A DNA stretch of 64,000 nt, taken from positions 558,001 to 622,000 of the forward strand of contig NC_082420.1 of the NCBI RefSeq assembly GCF_004011695.2, in the 5' to 3' direction. The notes beneath the pieces were generated by a model. The model saw only the letters and a list, made by a program, of their open reading frames with translations. It did not search any database and had not been told where the DNA came from. Shown one piece after another: positions 12,167 to 23,406 of the stretch. The position numbers and the translations under genes are program-made. This stretch comes from Ascochyta rabiei. Its lineage: Eukaryota > Ascomycota > Dothideomycetes > Pleosporales > Didymellaceae. Position 1 is the stretch's first letter. Each line of letters begins with the position of its first letter.

Positions 12167-14703
12167 CTACAGCCTTGCCATACTACCTCTCTTCATCCCC
12201 GCTTTGGCCTGCCTCGTAGCAGCCCCGACTTCGACCGCGCCTGCACTCTTCGTATCGAGAGCACGACCCTCCCAGAGGCCGTCGCCCACGAGATCGGCGA
12301 GGCCCAAAACCCGAGTCTGCACCGTAGCGCCGTCTCGCCTGTTCTTGCCCTCACGGCGGCTGGCGCTGATTCTTTCCGCAAACCTCCACAGCGGGCCGTC
12401 CGCGATGATGCCTTTAGCTCCTCTCGCGGGTGTCCATTCGTCCGCGAGTCGTATGGTGGTGGCCGTTTTCGCAGTCTTGGATTTGGCTACAACGATCATG
12501 CCCTCTTCTTCGAACCTTGTGTACGAGTTCTTCAACGTCTCTTTGTTGACCGCCTCGTAGTAGGAGAGGTCGCCTTGGTGATAGAGCGTCTTGCCGAGGA
12601 GTTGAGATCGGTCTTGGACGCGTTTCATGTCGAGCCATCTCTCTTTTGCGGTGGACAGAGAGTCAGAGGTGTGGCTGAGAGGAGGAGTAAGCATCATGAG
12701 GGATATAGCGCCGAGCCAGGCGGCTTCGATGAACGGCCAGATCAGGAAGCAATAAAAGTCGAAATTCTCTCGGCCGTTTCTCCCTTCTTCTTCGCTCAAC
12801 TCCAGACTCTCGATCATGCCTTCGCTATCTCGGTTTACTTTGATGACGTTGTCGGTCTCAAGCCCAGCAATCGTACGTGCAAGATTGAAATCCAGGCCTT
12901 CAGTAGGGAAGATGAATTCGCCGCGGAAAAGCTGGGAGAGGAAGGCGACTTGTGCGTGTAGGTCGGGATAGCTCATGCGTTGGGATTCGGGGGCACCACC
13001 ACGTTTGACGGTGCTGTAGAGAGCGGCGGAGACAAGAGACTGCAGGATGAAGAGGTGAATCGTCATGTTGCGGTAGAAGGAGAGTTGGAAGCTGGAATAG
13101 GATGTTAATACATGTGAGCCTACAGATGAATGACGGAGTTCAAGACGTACCGATCGACGGCGTAATAGGTATCCTCAGGCAGCCCAGGGACAAGGCCAAC
13201 AAGCCCCGGTCCCAACACCTCGAGCGCCCGATCTACGACAACACTGGTAGGGAGGTTGCCAAAATGCGCAACTCTGCCGCCTTGAGCACGAACACGATCG
13301 CACAGCCATTCTACTCTGCGAATGAGCTCGGTCTTGCCTACGCCACGCCCTCGCAGCGTGAGTAGCACTGTGCCGACCAGCGCTGTGGGCATGACCACGG
13401 AAACGTCGTTGATTTCGGACAAGACCTTGTATCCAAGCGTCCGTAGTAAACGAATGCGATCTTCCTTTGTATTAAGCTGTTGAGGCAGCTTACTAGCCCG
13501 CTCGCGCTGTTGGCTGATGAACGTTCGCAGAGACCAGGGTTCGTGGAAGCGGACGTCTACGCGGCCAAGTTTGAGTGACAGGACCGAGGATGAGGACAGG
13601 AAATCCATGAGGTTCTCTTTTGGCTTCGGCTGGCCGAGTAGTTCGCTGATATACGAGTCGACTTCGATCACCTTGTCGTATTGTGTGGACACAGGACAAA
13701 TGATGGCATCTTCGACGCGGCCGCTCGCCACGCTGTCGAGCATGTAGCTCAAGATGCCGAATTTGGGCGGCAGGAGCTTGCCCGTGCGACTTCTGCCTCC
13801 TTCAACAAAGCACTCTAGGTTGTATCCGCATTGCAGTAATGTGTCGATGTAGGCTTGTACCAGTGTGATGTACAGCTGATCTTCGCCGAAGCTCCGCCTA
13901 ATCCACATAGCCCCTGCGTGCTGCAAAAACGACCCCACGACAGGGAAGTTCAAGTTGTCGCCAGCGACAACAGTGGGCAGCGCGAGGCCTAGGCGGTAGC
14001 AGATGATCTGCAGCGACACGTAGTCAACGTGAGAGCGGTGGCAGGGCAGGAAGATGATGGAGTGCTTCTTCCGTGCTGCTTCGGCGGCCACGGTGCGGAG
14101 CCGTAGCACCTCTTCGCTCGAAACGTGTACACCTTGATGGTATGCTCTTGTCAGGAGTTGCGTGGCCAGGTAGTATGCGCCGCGAATGAAGCTCTTGCTC
14201 TCCATCTTGCAGATCATGCCGTCTGTCCATGTCTCGCTGACTTCCAAGAGCGACTCCTCGATCTGCGTCTTTCTCTTCGCTTTCCTGTCCTTTTCGCCGA
14301 CACCGCCACCACTCTGCGCTTCAGCACCCAGCAGGCCATCGGCAGCCTCGACCTCGACCCTCTTTGCTGCCAAGTCTCGTACTTTGGCGACAAGCATGGG
14401 GTTGCTGAGCACCCGTGTCTTCATGTCTTCTGAGAAGCCGGAGTAGAACTCGGGCTGTCCGATGTGGTTATCGAAAGAACGCCATCCTGTGCCAGAGAAG
14501 TGCAGGGATACTTCACGGATGAAGTCAAGAGGCGACGAGCGAAAGCGCGCAAAGCTGTTTATGAGGCCTCGGTCGGGCGATTCGTTGTAGCCGGCGGCGT
14601 GCAGGTGGACGTTGTCGTCGGCGGTGATGCTGAGATCGGGAGCATACTCGGACGCCGTGGCAGGCAGAGGAGGGCCGTTGCGGTCTCTGGAAGAGGCCAT
14701 CAC
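12167..14703 (-). CDS. Glycerol-3-phosphate / dihydroxyacetone-phosphate acyltransferase (PlsB/GNPAT family)
   Basis: Acyltransferase for the first step of glycerolipid or ether-lipid synthesis, moving an acyl group to sn-1 of glycerol-3-phosphate or DHAP. The minus-strand exons are 14703-13151 and 13091-12167, giving 825 residues. The 59-nt intron is placed so that DR|FQLSFYRNMTIH reads through. The motif order of the family is clear: CHRSHVDY (His222, Asp227; catalytic HX4D), ECFVEGGRSRTGK (about 298-309, substrate phosphate binding) and the later ICPVSTQYDKVIE. The long C-terminal half with hydrophobic helices is typical of PlsB/GNPAT rather than the ER Sct1/Gpt2 class. The last three residues are Ala-Arg-Leu, which fits the peroxisomal PTS1 consensus; human GNPAT is peroxisomal. 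Whether the substrate is DHAP or G3P cannot be told from sequence. Confidence 0.9.
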
Positions 14704-15134
14704 GGGCGATTGAGTGGCTATACGCCGGTTCTACGTAGTAAGGTAGGTGCACCAGATCGTCGGTGGTGCTAGGCGCAGACACTACATGGGCAGAACGTGA
14801 CAGAGGGCGAGTCGCTATGTGCAAGCACGGGACAACATGCGTACAAGGGTATATTGCAGATGGGTATGGTCATGACATTGTTGGTAAGATCATCAGGAGT
14901 GTTGTTGGTATTGAACCACATTTGATGGCGTCAAGCCTTCGACCCTGGACTTCCCCATGCCTCGGCTGCGGGGAAGCACGCGCACCGCCTCTCATTCGCC
15001 AACCGTACAACGTTCACCGAGACCGCTAGCTGCTGCACGCTATTGCGTAAATCATATTTTGCATTGTCCCAGAACATCTCATTCGGTGGCAGCGATTCGC
15101 ATGGCTGCCGTAGTTCGTGGACGATACTTCATCC
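14704..15134. other. Intergenic region upstream of the acyltransferase
   Basis: Holds the promoter of the acyltransferase gene (minus strand) and the 3' flank of ASA1. No gene, repeat or clear site was recognised. Confidence 0.5.
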
Positions 15135-17219
15135 CTAGAAGACCTCCCACAGGCTAACCTTCCCATCCTTGGCCCCCGCAGCAACCCAGTGCTTGACCTG
15201 CATCTTCTCCTCACGTTGTCTCTGCAGCTGGTTGAGACCTGTCTCCTTCCTGGACACCTCCCCTGTTTCCTTTCCGTCTCCATGCTTGTCTGCGCTGCGT
15301 CTGATAATCCCAGCGTCCAGTATCTCTCCAAAAGCAACAGCATAGATGCCCTCCTTGTGCCATCTCAACACTGCCACTTCCTTGAGTGTTTTGGTGCTGT
15401 ATATACGCACCCGCGCGTCCCAACCCCCAGTGGCTAAGAGCCGGCCATCTGAGCGAACACAAAGGGATTGCTGGCCAGCATGCTTTGTGTTGTTGATCTT
15501 GTGTGGCACCTGAATGGTAGGTGATGTTGGTGGAGGTACAGTCCGTGCGCTTATTGGATGTGACGGTTTGCTGGAGAGAAGAGAGGAAAGACCGCCAGTT
15601 TTGAGAGCTGATTGCTGAGGTTCCGTATGTGGAGCGGGAACAGCAAGTTTGGTGAATGTCAGAGGTGGGCAAGTGCTGTCTTGCAATGAGAGTGTTGAGT
15701 CGATGGTTGATATATCGGAGTGCTCTGGGTCGGCTTCGTTGGATGGTTTGGCTTCCTCTCCAGCATTGACAACATCACCGAGGTTTCGAGACGCTGAATC
15801 CAAACTTTGCGTATAGGCCGTGACTCTTGACTCAGCTTCAGCTTCCTCGCCTGTCGATGGAGCCACTGTAGGTTCCACCTCGAACGGCGGTAGGTCTGGG
15901 AGGAGATGAGCAGCAATGATAGCATCGGCGCCCGAAGTGAAATATGTCTTGGCATCTGGCGAAACGTCTAATGACAGAATTGGCTGTGTATGGGGCTGAC
16001 TGAGATACACAAGTCGAGCCACTCCTATGGACGAGTCGTCATTCCTGGGTAGTATGTGAACAGCTGTAAGGCCTCCCTCATAACCAGTAATCACCGTGGT
16101 AGGTTTTTTTGAGGATTGCTGTACGAGCTTGACGGCCATGACCATTCCTGTACTCCTCAGTAAAGACTTTGAAAGCTAGTTGAATAGGAGGATGGCATAT
16201 GCAAAATCACTGGTGGTTCACGATCCTCAGGGGACTTTTTCGATCAGTTTCACGTTCGCAGGTAGCTTACCTGTGTCTTTCGACTGGGCGCGAGGCACCA
16301 CATGTTTCAACCTTTCATCGGGGAATTGATACACCTCAACCTTCTTGTCGTCTCTAGCTGGGACAGCTACGAGGATGGCGGATTGCACTCTGCTGCACAC
16401 TGGCTGAGGTTCATCATCTGCGACAAGCCCGTTCGATGTCTCTTCCTGTGTATGTACATGACACATGGAGAAAGCGCAGAAGTTGAGTGTGTTCACCGGC
16501 AGCGTGTGCAGAAGCCAGGGCATGGGACGATCGGCGGCTGCCACCTCTGCGGGCAAGGCCGTTGAGAGCGAGATCTCATCTGATGTACGGATCTGCCAGA
16601 TCCTCAGACTGTTGTCGCGGCCATGACTAATGTGCGCTCACGTGTTAGCGGTGGGGTCTGAAGACGTGCGGTGCGGTGGGGTCTGAAGACGTGTGGTGCG
16701 GTGGGGTCTGAAGACGTGCGGTGCGGTAGATTCTGAAAGACGTGCGGTGCGGTAGAGTCTGAAAGACGTGCGGTAGAGTCTGAAAGACGTGCGGTAGAGT
16801 CCGAAAGACGTGCGGTAGAGTCTGAAAGACGTGCGGTAGAGTCCGAAAGACGTGCGGTAGAGTCTGAAAGACGTGCGGTAGAAAGTGAATGATTTGACGT
16901 TGACAACCACGACAAACAAACAAAAGGAGCCAAGTGCACAAGACAAGACAACATCCTCCGTAGCAGGCAAGACTCACGTTAGGATCTTATCGTGTCCCCA
17001 TTCTGCTGTTCCCAGGATGGCATTGTCGTGAGCTTTCCACACGGCTAGCGCACGCTTGGTCTCGAGCTTCCAGTATATCACCCAGCCGTCTGCGTCGCCT
17101 GTGATGAGACGAGCGTTCTGGCGTACAAACCGAACGCTGTGTATCTGCGAGGCGTGGCCGCGAAGAATGTAGCTGGGCTGAGGCGGCAACAGAGTTGATG
17201 ATTGGCGTTCAGCCGCCAT
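15135..17219 (-). CDS. ASA1: ASTRA-associated protein 1 (Asa1), WD40 repeat
   Basis: WD40 beta-propeller subunit of the ASTRA/TTT assembly that works with Tel2 and Hsp90 in PIKK maturation. The minus-strand exons are 17219-16978, 16626-16271 and 16147-15135, giving 536 residues. WD blades are seen in [46 protein letters not shown] style strings and the final [15 protein letters not shown]. The splice [14 protein letters not shown] fits the family exactly. Intron 1 is 351 nt and filled with a minisatellite; intron 2 is 123 nt; both are long for this window. An acidic, Ser/Thr-rich loop of about 100 residues sits in the third exon between blades. The call rests on motif order ([17 protein letters not shown]) and length, which match the Asa1 family. 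Confidence 0.88.
16651..16881. repeat. Minisatellite inside ASA1 intron 1
   Basis: Three copies of a 25-bp unit (GGGGTCTGAAGACGTGCGGT plus five bases) grade into about seven copies of a 21-bp unit with core AGTCTGAAAGACGTGCGGT. The array makes up two thirds of the 351-nt intron. On the transcribed strand it is pyrimidine-rich with repeated CACGTCTTTCAGACTC, so each unit offers a TTTCAG that looks like a splice acceptor. Confidence 0.95.
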
Positions 17220-17464
17220 CGGTGGTGAGTGCAGTCATGCAGTCTCAGAAGTGGGCAATTCGGAGCGAGGAGATCGCCGAACTGTGGGACGGGCGCCTGT
17301 CAAATCGTTCAAGATTCTCGCCTTGCAGCAACGCGGCAGTGACAGCGCAAGCACTGCCCCATGGCTTCCCGGACGGCTGCGGAGGCCATGGTAGGCTATT
17401 TTGGATTGCTGAAATTTCACGACTATGGATTGGTACAGCTGAAATTTTCTCGATTCCAGCTTTC

Positions 17465-17518
17465 AGCTGTAGCTGTAGCTGTAGCTGTAGCTGTAGCTGT
17501 AGCTGTAGCTGTAGCTGT
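17465..17518. repeat. (AGCTGT)9 hexamer repeat
   Basis: Nine perfect copies of AGCTGT. It lies about 245 bp upstream of the ASA1 start on the other strand. The sequence is partly self-complementary (AGCT), so it could fold as short hairpins. Confidence 0.97.
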
Positions 17519-17643
17519 GAGCGCGCAAATCGCAATCCAGCGCACCGCACAATGCAAGTGAAGACGAAGAGAAGAGTGAGAGCCAAACACTGATGGTGGG
17601 TTCGTTGCAGCTCTCGAAGTGGGATTCAGGGCGATGCTCAGGA

Positions 17644-17814
17644 TGAGCACGATTGTTGACTGGAAAGGAGAAACGCTGCAGACAGCGCACTGAGCGCAGG
17701 TGAGCACGATTGTTGACTGGAAAGGAGAAACGCTGCAGACAGCGCACTGAGCGCAGGTGAGCACGATTGTTGACTGGAAAGGAGAAACGCTGCAGACAGC
17801 GCACTGAGCGCAGG
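17644..17814. repeat. Three tandem copies of a 57-bp unit
   Basis: Near-identical direct repeats beginning at 17644, 17701 and 17758, each starting TGAGCACGATTGTTGACTGG and ending GAGCGCAGG. The only change I see is at the left edge. Read as GTGAGC...GCGCAG, each unit starts with a donor-like GTGAGC, carries TTGAC and ends CAG, like a fungal intron of 57 nt. Confidence 0.95.
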
Positions 17815-17985
17815 TGAGCGAGCGTTGCCGGCTGATGCAGGGAAGATGTATTCTGGGCGATAGTAGCTTGTTCTCGCCTCCTTACAACAATTGACGAGCT
17901 GGAGATGCAGGCTGTTATCGTGCATCAGCGCCATCAAGCTGTGGGATTCAGGACAGCGAGCGTCGCGAAGGCGGAATGTGGACAA

Positions 17986-18021
<36 letters not shown>
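17986..18021. repeat. (GAT)12 microsatellite
   Basis: Twelve perfect GAT triplets in non-coding DNA. The reading frames across it (poly-Asp, poly-Met, poly-His) have no coding support on either side. Confidence 0.97.
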
Positions 18022-18896
18022 CAAGTTCGAAGTCGCCGAATGGGGTTGCAAATCGCAGCCAAGCCGTGCACATTGACTTCCAGAGCAGGGCATGCCGGCG
18101 CGCATCATTGCATTGGCGTTTTCCTTGCGACAAGCCCGTGTCTGGTATTCTCTATTCTCTATTCTCTAATCTCTGTTCTCTATTCTCTGTGGTTTGTCCT
18201 GGTCCTGTCATAGATGGCTGGTTTCCTCTGCGAGATGGGCACCCGCAATGCGGTATCCAATCCCCTTGACTCTGCGAGGGTGTGGAACACATTCTAGGCG
18301 TGGGAGCGCCAGTAGAAGTCGGGCTCGAAAACGTCACCGCCAGGGATGAGGCGCCCTCGTCTGCACCTGCCGCACTTGCACCACAGGTCGATCCTTCCTT
18401 GAACTCAACGGAGCTGAGCAGCCATCCTTCGTCTCGTCAGCGCTTGTCTTCTGCCCGCCCGCCAGGACAGGATTCGATAAATCTTGTCGTTGCGCCGCGC
18501 ACTCGCAGCACCCGTCCCAGCGCAACCGCAGCCCGGATAGAGCATTAGTCGGACGCCCACGTCGGCTCCGTACTTGCCGTACCGCCTTGCGCAGAAGCTC
18601 GCGCTGCCGCGGACTGCAGAGCAATTGCTGTCCAGTGTCGACCCCCTTTGATAGCCGTACGGCTGGACTTGCACAACCTTCCCAGCCACTGTGCGCCCTT
18701 GTCATTGTGCATTCGACTTCTACATCCTTTGCCCCACCTTACCTGGTTACCTGGTTACTTCATCACGCTTGGATCGTCTTGACCTAGCATCGCTGCCACA
18801 TACGTTGTCCATACGAGTGCGTGCCTTGTACACACGACATCAGTCGCGCGGCGACTAACACCACGACTTGCGAAACCCATATACCCAACGCTAACG

Positions 18897-18969
18897 CCGC
18901 CGCTGCCACTGCCGCTGCCACTGCCACTGCCACCGCCACTGCCACTGCCACCGCCACTGCCACTGCCAC
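18897..18969. repeat. GCCACT/GCCACC/GCCGCT hexamer array
   Basis: About twelve hexamers, mainly GCCACT with GCCACC and GCCGCT variants, ending about 115 bp upstream of the Zn2Cys6 start codon. It probably lies in the promoter or 5' untranslated leader. Confidence 0.92.
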
Positions 18970-19084
18970 ATCACGAGCTGCCTGCGACGTCTCAGGAGTC
19001 CGGCGCCGACCTTGCTCCACAAACGCTGGGTTGATTGTAGGCTGACCTTGCCGGTCAGCTGAATGCACTCGAAAGAGCGACAGG

Positions 19085-21193
19085 ATGGCTAGCACCGTCG
19101 TGGTCACGCCTCCACCTCGGAACGACTCGCCAGGCAACAAGACATCGAAGAAGAGGGAAAGCGATGCTACACCAGAGGGCAAACCCAAGAGGACGCGCAC
19201 GGGATGCTTGACGTGCAGAGAGAGGCATCTCAAGTGCGATGAGAATAAGCCCTGTTGCAACAACTGCGCCAAGTCTCAGCGTGATTGCAACTGGGGCAAG
19301 AAGCTCAACTTCCTCGACACTACATGCGAGAAGAACGCCTACCTGATTCCCAAAGGTGCCGAGTACCAGATCGCCTTTCAGGACGAGTCGAGAATCATCG
19401 CGGCCGAATACGTGGGTGGCCGAGAGATGTATCCTGCAGAAGAGGCCGACACCTACATACCCATGCCCGGCAGCGGCTTCCCAATGGGCCCACCGGGCGG
19501 TCTTGCACCCCCACCAGCTGCTCACCAGCTCCTGCCGCCTATCCAAGGTATGGCTCAGGAGTCTTACCAGCAGGCGCAACACTACAACGACTACGATCAC
19601 CAGCACCTTCCACAACAACACCACGCGCGCGCTCGTATGTGACCAAACAAATGTCCTACTACGCCCTGAGTGCGCATGCTAACTGAATCAGACTCGAACT
19701 ATTCCGGCTCGAACCCATCTCCCTACGCCATGGACCACGCTGCGAGTCCAGCACCTGCTCCAACCCGCGACTATCTGAAATCCCAAGAGGAAGTGCTGTA
19801 CATGCAGGTTTTTGTTGAAGAGATTGGCATCTGGATGGACAGTATGGATGCGCACAAGCACTTCTCGCGCCTGCTTCCGTTCCACGCGTTGAACGAACCC
19901 ATGCTGCTCAATGCCTTCCTGGCATGCGGTGCTCGACACCTAGCGCTCGTCAACCCAAAGTACAGCGAAGAGAAAGCGCTACACTATTATGATGTCGCCA
20001 CTCGGGATTTGTTACACTCCCTGCAGGACCCAGACCGTGACACGATCCTGTGCGCGACTACCGCAGTCATCCTGAACGTATACGAGATCATGGGCGAACG
20101 CGCACTGCAACGAATGAACCACATCGCCGGTGCTCGGGCGCTGATCAAAGAGTGTCGCTGGAATGCCCGATCGATGGGCGTTGGAGCTGCGTGCTTCTGG
20201 CTCAATGTCGGTATGGAGATCCTCAGTTGTCTTCACTTCAACTGGCAGGTGGCCTGGGATCCTGATGAATGGGGTATCGAGCTGGACTTCTCGCCAGAGA
20301 CCGAGTCCGGAAAAGAAGAGACCTGGACACACCGGATTTTGTACATCGTCGCGAAGACATGCAACTACCGCGCATCGATACCACGAAATCCAGACATCGC
20401 GAGGCAAACACTCCAAGATCGTCACAACGAGTGGTTGCGCCTAAAGGATATGACGGATAGGTGGAACGAAGGCATACCTCGCACCATGCATCCAATGGCA
20501 TACCTTTATCCAGGCCAAACAATATCGGGCTCCGCCTTTCCGGAAGTGTGGCTGATCAAGCGGACCTCTATTGTTGCCAGGTTGTTCTATCACACGTGTC
20601 TTGTCCTGCTTGCCCAGGTCAACCCAATCCAAGGGTCCAACGAGCCTGAGATGTGGAATATGATAGAGCAAAACTCAAAGTTCATCTGCGGTATTAGTGC
20701 ACACGTCAAGGACCGCGGTGTTGCAAGTGTAGCGTTGCGCTCTCTTGCCATTGCTGGCGAGTGTCTTACGGATCGAAGGGAGCAGGAGGAAGTTCTTCAT
20801 ATCTTCGACAAGATCCGTCAAGAGACAGGCTGGCGGGTTGGCTTCGTCAACACCGAGCTCAAACAGAAGTGGGGCTGGGATGCGCAAGACCAGCAGCAAG
20901 CGAACGGTCACGCCCAAGACGCAAACGTAGCTTACCAGCAGCAACAAGCACATCAGGCCCAAGTCGTCGTCCAGCAGCAGATGCAAGCTACGGTGACCCA
21001 ACCCCCCATTATCCGTCCGAGGCCTCCACCAGGCTTCGGAAACCCGCTCCTTGTCGCAGACTTCAACATGCCACAGCATCCTTATCAGAGTCACTACGTG
21101 CCGGCGAACTTCATACAGCAACAACAGCCAGCGACGCTTTTGCAACCGCCCATTGCCGTAGCAAATGGTTTCGGCGGGCATAATTTCTATTGA
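19085..21193 (+). CDS. Zn2Cys6 transcription factor, OefC-like
   Basis: Fungal binuclear zinc cluster regulator. The exons are 19085-19634 and 19692-21193, joined by a 57-nt intron (donor GTATGT, branch GCTAAC), giving 683 residues. The DNA-binding domain is near residues 40-70: GCLTCRERHLKCDENKP, then CCNNC and DCNWG, supplying the six zinc cysteines, followed by KLNFLDT. A Pro/Gln/His-rich linker leads to a middle-homology (Fungal_trans_2-like) domain from about residue 230 to 560, then a Gln-rich tail ending with PPPGFGNPLL and a short Gln run. The RHLKCDE...KLNFLDT arrangement recalls Aspergillus OefC-type factors, which affect development, but I offer this only as a resemblance. Target genes cannot be read from the neighbourhood. 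Confidence 0.88.
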
Positions 21194-22111
21194 TTGCCCT
21201 ATTGATACACCATACCAGTCTTCCGACTGTGTTCACTTCATTTCTGTATTACCGTTTTGTTCCTGCATCTTATCCCTGGGGCGGCGGCGTTCTTGGAACT
21301 TCTTCCATCTTCCTGTCCTATATTGTGGACGCACAAAAAGCGAGCAAGCTCTTGTTACGATGTTACGATCAGCAACTTCCAAGATCCTGATGGGAGCTAG
21401 ACGTTGCCAACTTGCATAATGTACATATACCCCACGATGTAGCGTGTTGAGACAATCATACATAATGTTAAAGCTACAGCCAACACAACACATTCTTATG
21501 TTTCTCTAACAGACTGCCTCATGTTTCATAGCTCATCATGGCTTTGGGTTTCCCTTGTCGGGTTTGTTATGCTAATGACTCAAGGGACACGATTGCAGGA
21601 GCGGAGGAGCGGAGGAGCTTGTTCGCACGTTTGTGACTAAACTAGTCAATAGGTCTGTAGAGTCGCAACGCACGGCATCCTTCGCCAAGGCAATCGAAAT
21701 GAATACCCCTGTTCCAGACGGAGAAGTTACCCGAGAGTAGTCAAGTCTCTCCAAGAGTAGCCCCGCAATTATCCCGGAAAACACTCTCCTAGATATATAA
21801 CAACTTGGCGAGGCGTACGCCAAGTGCCAACGAACAACATTTTCTTCACCATAAACTTGGTACAAGGGCTTAGGAAGAGCTTGGTACGTTGAAATGGGAA
21901 CACCTCCTCCGAAGCACAAATTAAAGGAAGAAGCGTGGGACGATGACAGTAAGTACCATCCACAACAACGCTTGGGCTGGGCACTTGTGTCCACAATACA
22001 AGAACAAAACGCGGATTCCAACACATCCTGCTAGCAGCAGCTAGTCGGCTGCGATTACAGCAAGATTCTACTCGGAGTTCTGTCATGAATAATTGAGATA
22101 TCGCCACAACA
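21194..22111. other. Intergenic region before the lactonase-like gene
   Basis: 3' flank of the Zn2Cys6 gene and upstream region of the gene starting at 22112. A short direct repeat GGAGCGGAGGAGCGGAGGAG occurs at about 21599-21618. No gene was recognised; ORFs on both strands lack coding character. Confidence 0.55.
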
Positions 22112-23406
22112 ATGCTCGCCCCTCATCTCACCTCCCTATTCTTCGTCTTTCCTCTCCTAACTAACGCAGCAATCCTCTTCGCTGCGCAGTCAAACGGCGA
22201 TCTGAGTACGCTCTCACTCTCGCAACATGAGGATTCGTATAACCTGTCCGTGACGTCCACCACGCGAGAATGCGGCGGAAATCCATCATGGCTCAACATC
22301 GATTCAGCTCAACGCCTTCTGTACTGTCTGGACCGTGGGCAGAGCAATGCAACGAAAGGATCTCTGAATCTGTTCAGAATCGGCGAGAAGGGGCTTTTAA
22401 GCAGCATCGATAGGGTCGATGCGCCGTTCTCAGGTGTGGCGGCAGAATACTTTGATGTTGGGGAAGGCAAGAGGGGATACGTGACCGCCAGTTAGTACGT
22501 ACCCTTTGCTCATGCACCCGCCATAGATCTAGGGCTAAACATGACACAGCACGAAATCAGCAATCGCCGCCTTTTTGTTCCCGAAAAATGGGTCGTTGAG
22601 CCCAGCCTCGCAGACTATCCACCCGACTCACAACATCACCGGCCCCATTGCTTCGAGACAGGATGACAGCTATTCCCATCACGTCATCCTCGACCCTACG
22701 CATCCGTATATTCTCATTCCGGATCTGGGCGCTGATCTAATACGTGTTTTTACATACACACCTGGGACCGTTGCGCCACTGACAGAGCTGGAGCCGTTGA
22801 AGACAGAGAGCGGGGCAGGGCCCAGACACGGCGTGTTCTGGCAGGCGCCTGGGGAGAGCGGTGCATGGTACTTACTGTTCAACGGAGAGTTGAGTCAGAA
22901 AGTATATTCGTACCGGGTCACCTACAGCTCCAGCGGTCTTGCATGGGAGCCGGTTTCTGAATCCGCAGTTCTTGGAGAGCTCGGAGAGACGTTGCCACCG
23001 AATACTGCGCCTACGAGCGAGATTGCTGTTTCTGTAAGTCCGTGAAGTGGCGTGGCGATGTACAAGCTGACTTGCTGCGCAGCCCGATCAGCGCTTCGTC
23101 GTCATCTCGTCTCGTGAGCACTCGTTCCCAACTTCGCTCCTTCATAAGAAGAAACCCAGCGATTCACTCGCGACTTTCAGCATCCAGGATGACGGCTCGT
23201 TACGTCTGGTGCAGATTGCGCCCAGTGGAGGACATCTACCGCGCCAATTTAGCATCAACAAGAGAGGTGATAAGGTTGCGGTGGGCCACCAGGGAAACAG
23301 TACGGTTGTTGTTTTGGAGAGGGATATAAGCAGTGGGGAGATTGGGGGGAAGGTTGCGGACGTGAATCTGCGCGGACCAGTTGTGTTTGTTGGGTGGGAT
23401 GAGTAG
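22112..23406 (+). CDS. Secreted lactonase-fold (seven-bladed beta-propeller) protein
   Basis: Protein of the 6-phosphogluconolactonase-like propeller family (lactonase, PF10282 type), predicted secreted. The exons are 22112-22494, 22550-23033 and 23083-23406, giving 396 residues; both introns (55 and 49 nt) have GTACGT or GTAAGT donors. A signal peptide covers about the first 20 residues (LFFVFPLLTNA). Family landmarks include NPSWLNIDSAQRLLYCLD, SHHVILDPTHPYILIPDLGAD, GPRHGVFW and the late GHLPRQFSINKRGDKVAVG block. In other fungi such proteins act on lactones of sugars or muconate, or have no known substrate; the exported form argues against a role in the cytosolic pentose-phosphate route. 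Family is firm, substrate unknown. Confidence 0.88.

Larger units (their letters stand above)
17220..19084. other. Repeat-rich divergent promoter region
   Basis: A 1.9 kb region between the starts of ASA1 (-) and a Zn2Cys6 gene (+). It holds (AGCTGT)9, three 57-bp repeats, (GAT)12, a TATTCTC-type repeat at about 18147-18191 and a GCCACT/GCCACC hexamer array close to the Zn2Cys6 start (listed separately). The long ORFs crossing it are composed of repeat-derived peptides (poly-Asp, poly-His, Ala-Val), so no protein gene is supported. Confidence 0.65.

Noticed and set aside
12038..12961. 307-codon ORF on the plus strand
   Set aside because: Antisense to the second exon of the acyltransferase gene; no motif of its own.
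17644..17814. CRISPR-like array
   Set aside because: The three units are contiguous with no distinct spacers, in a eukaryotic genome with no cas genes.
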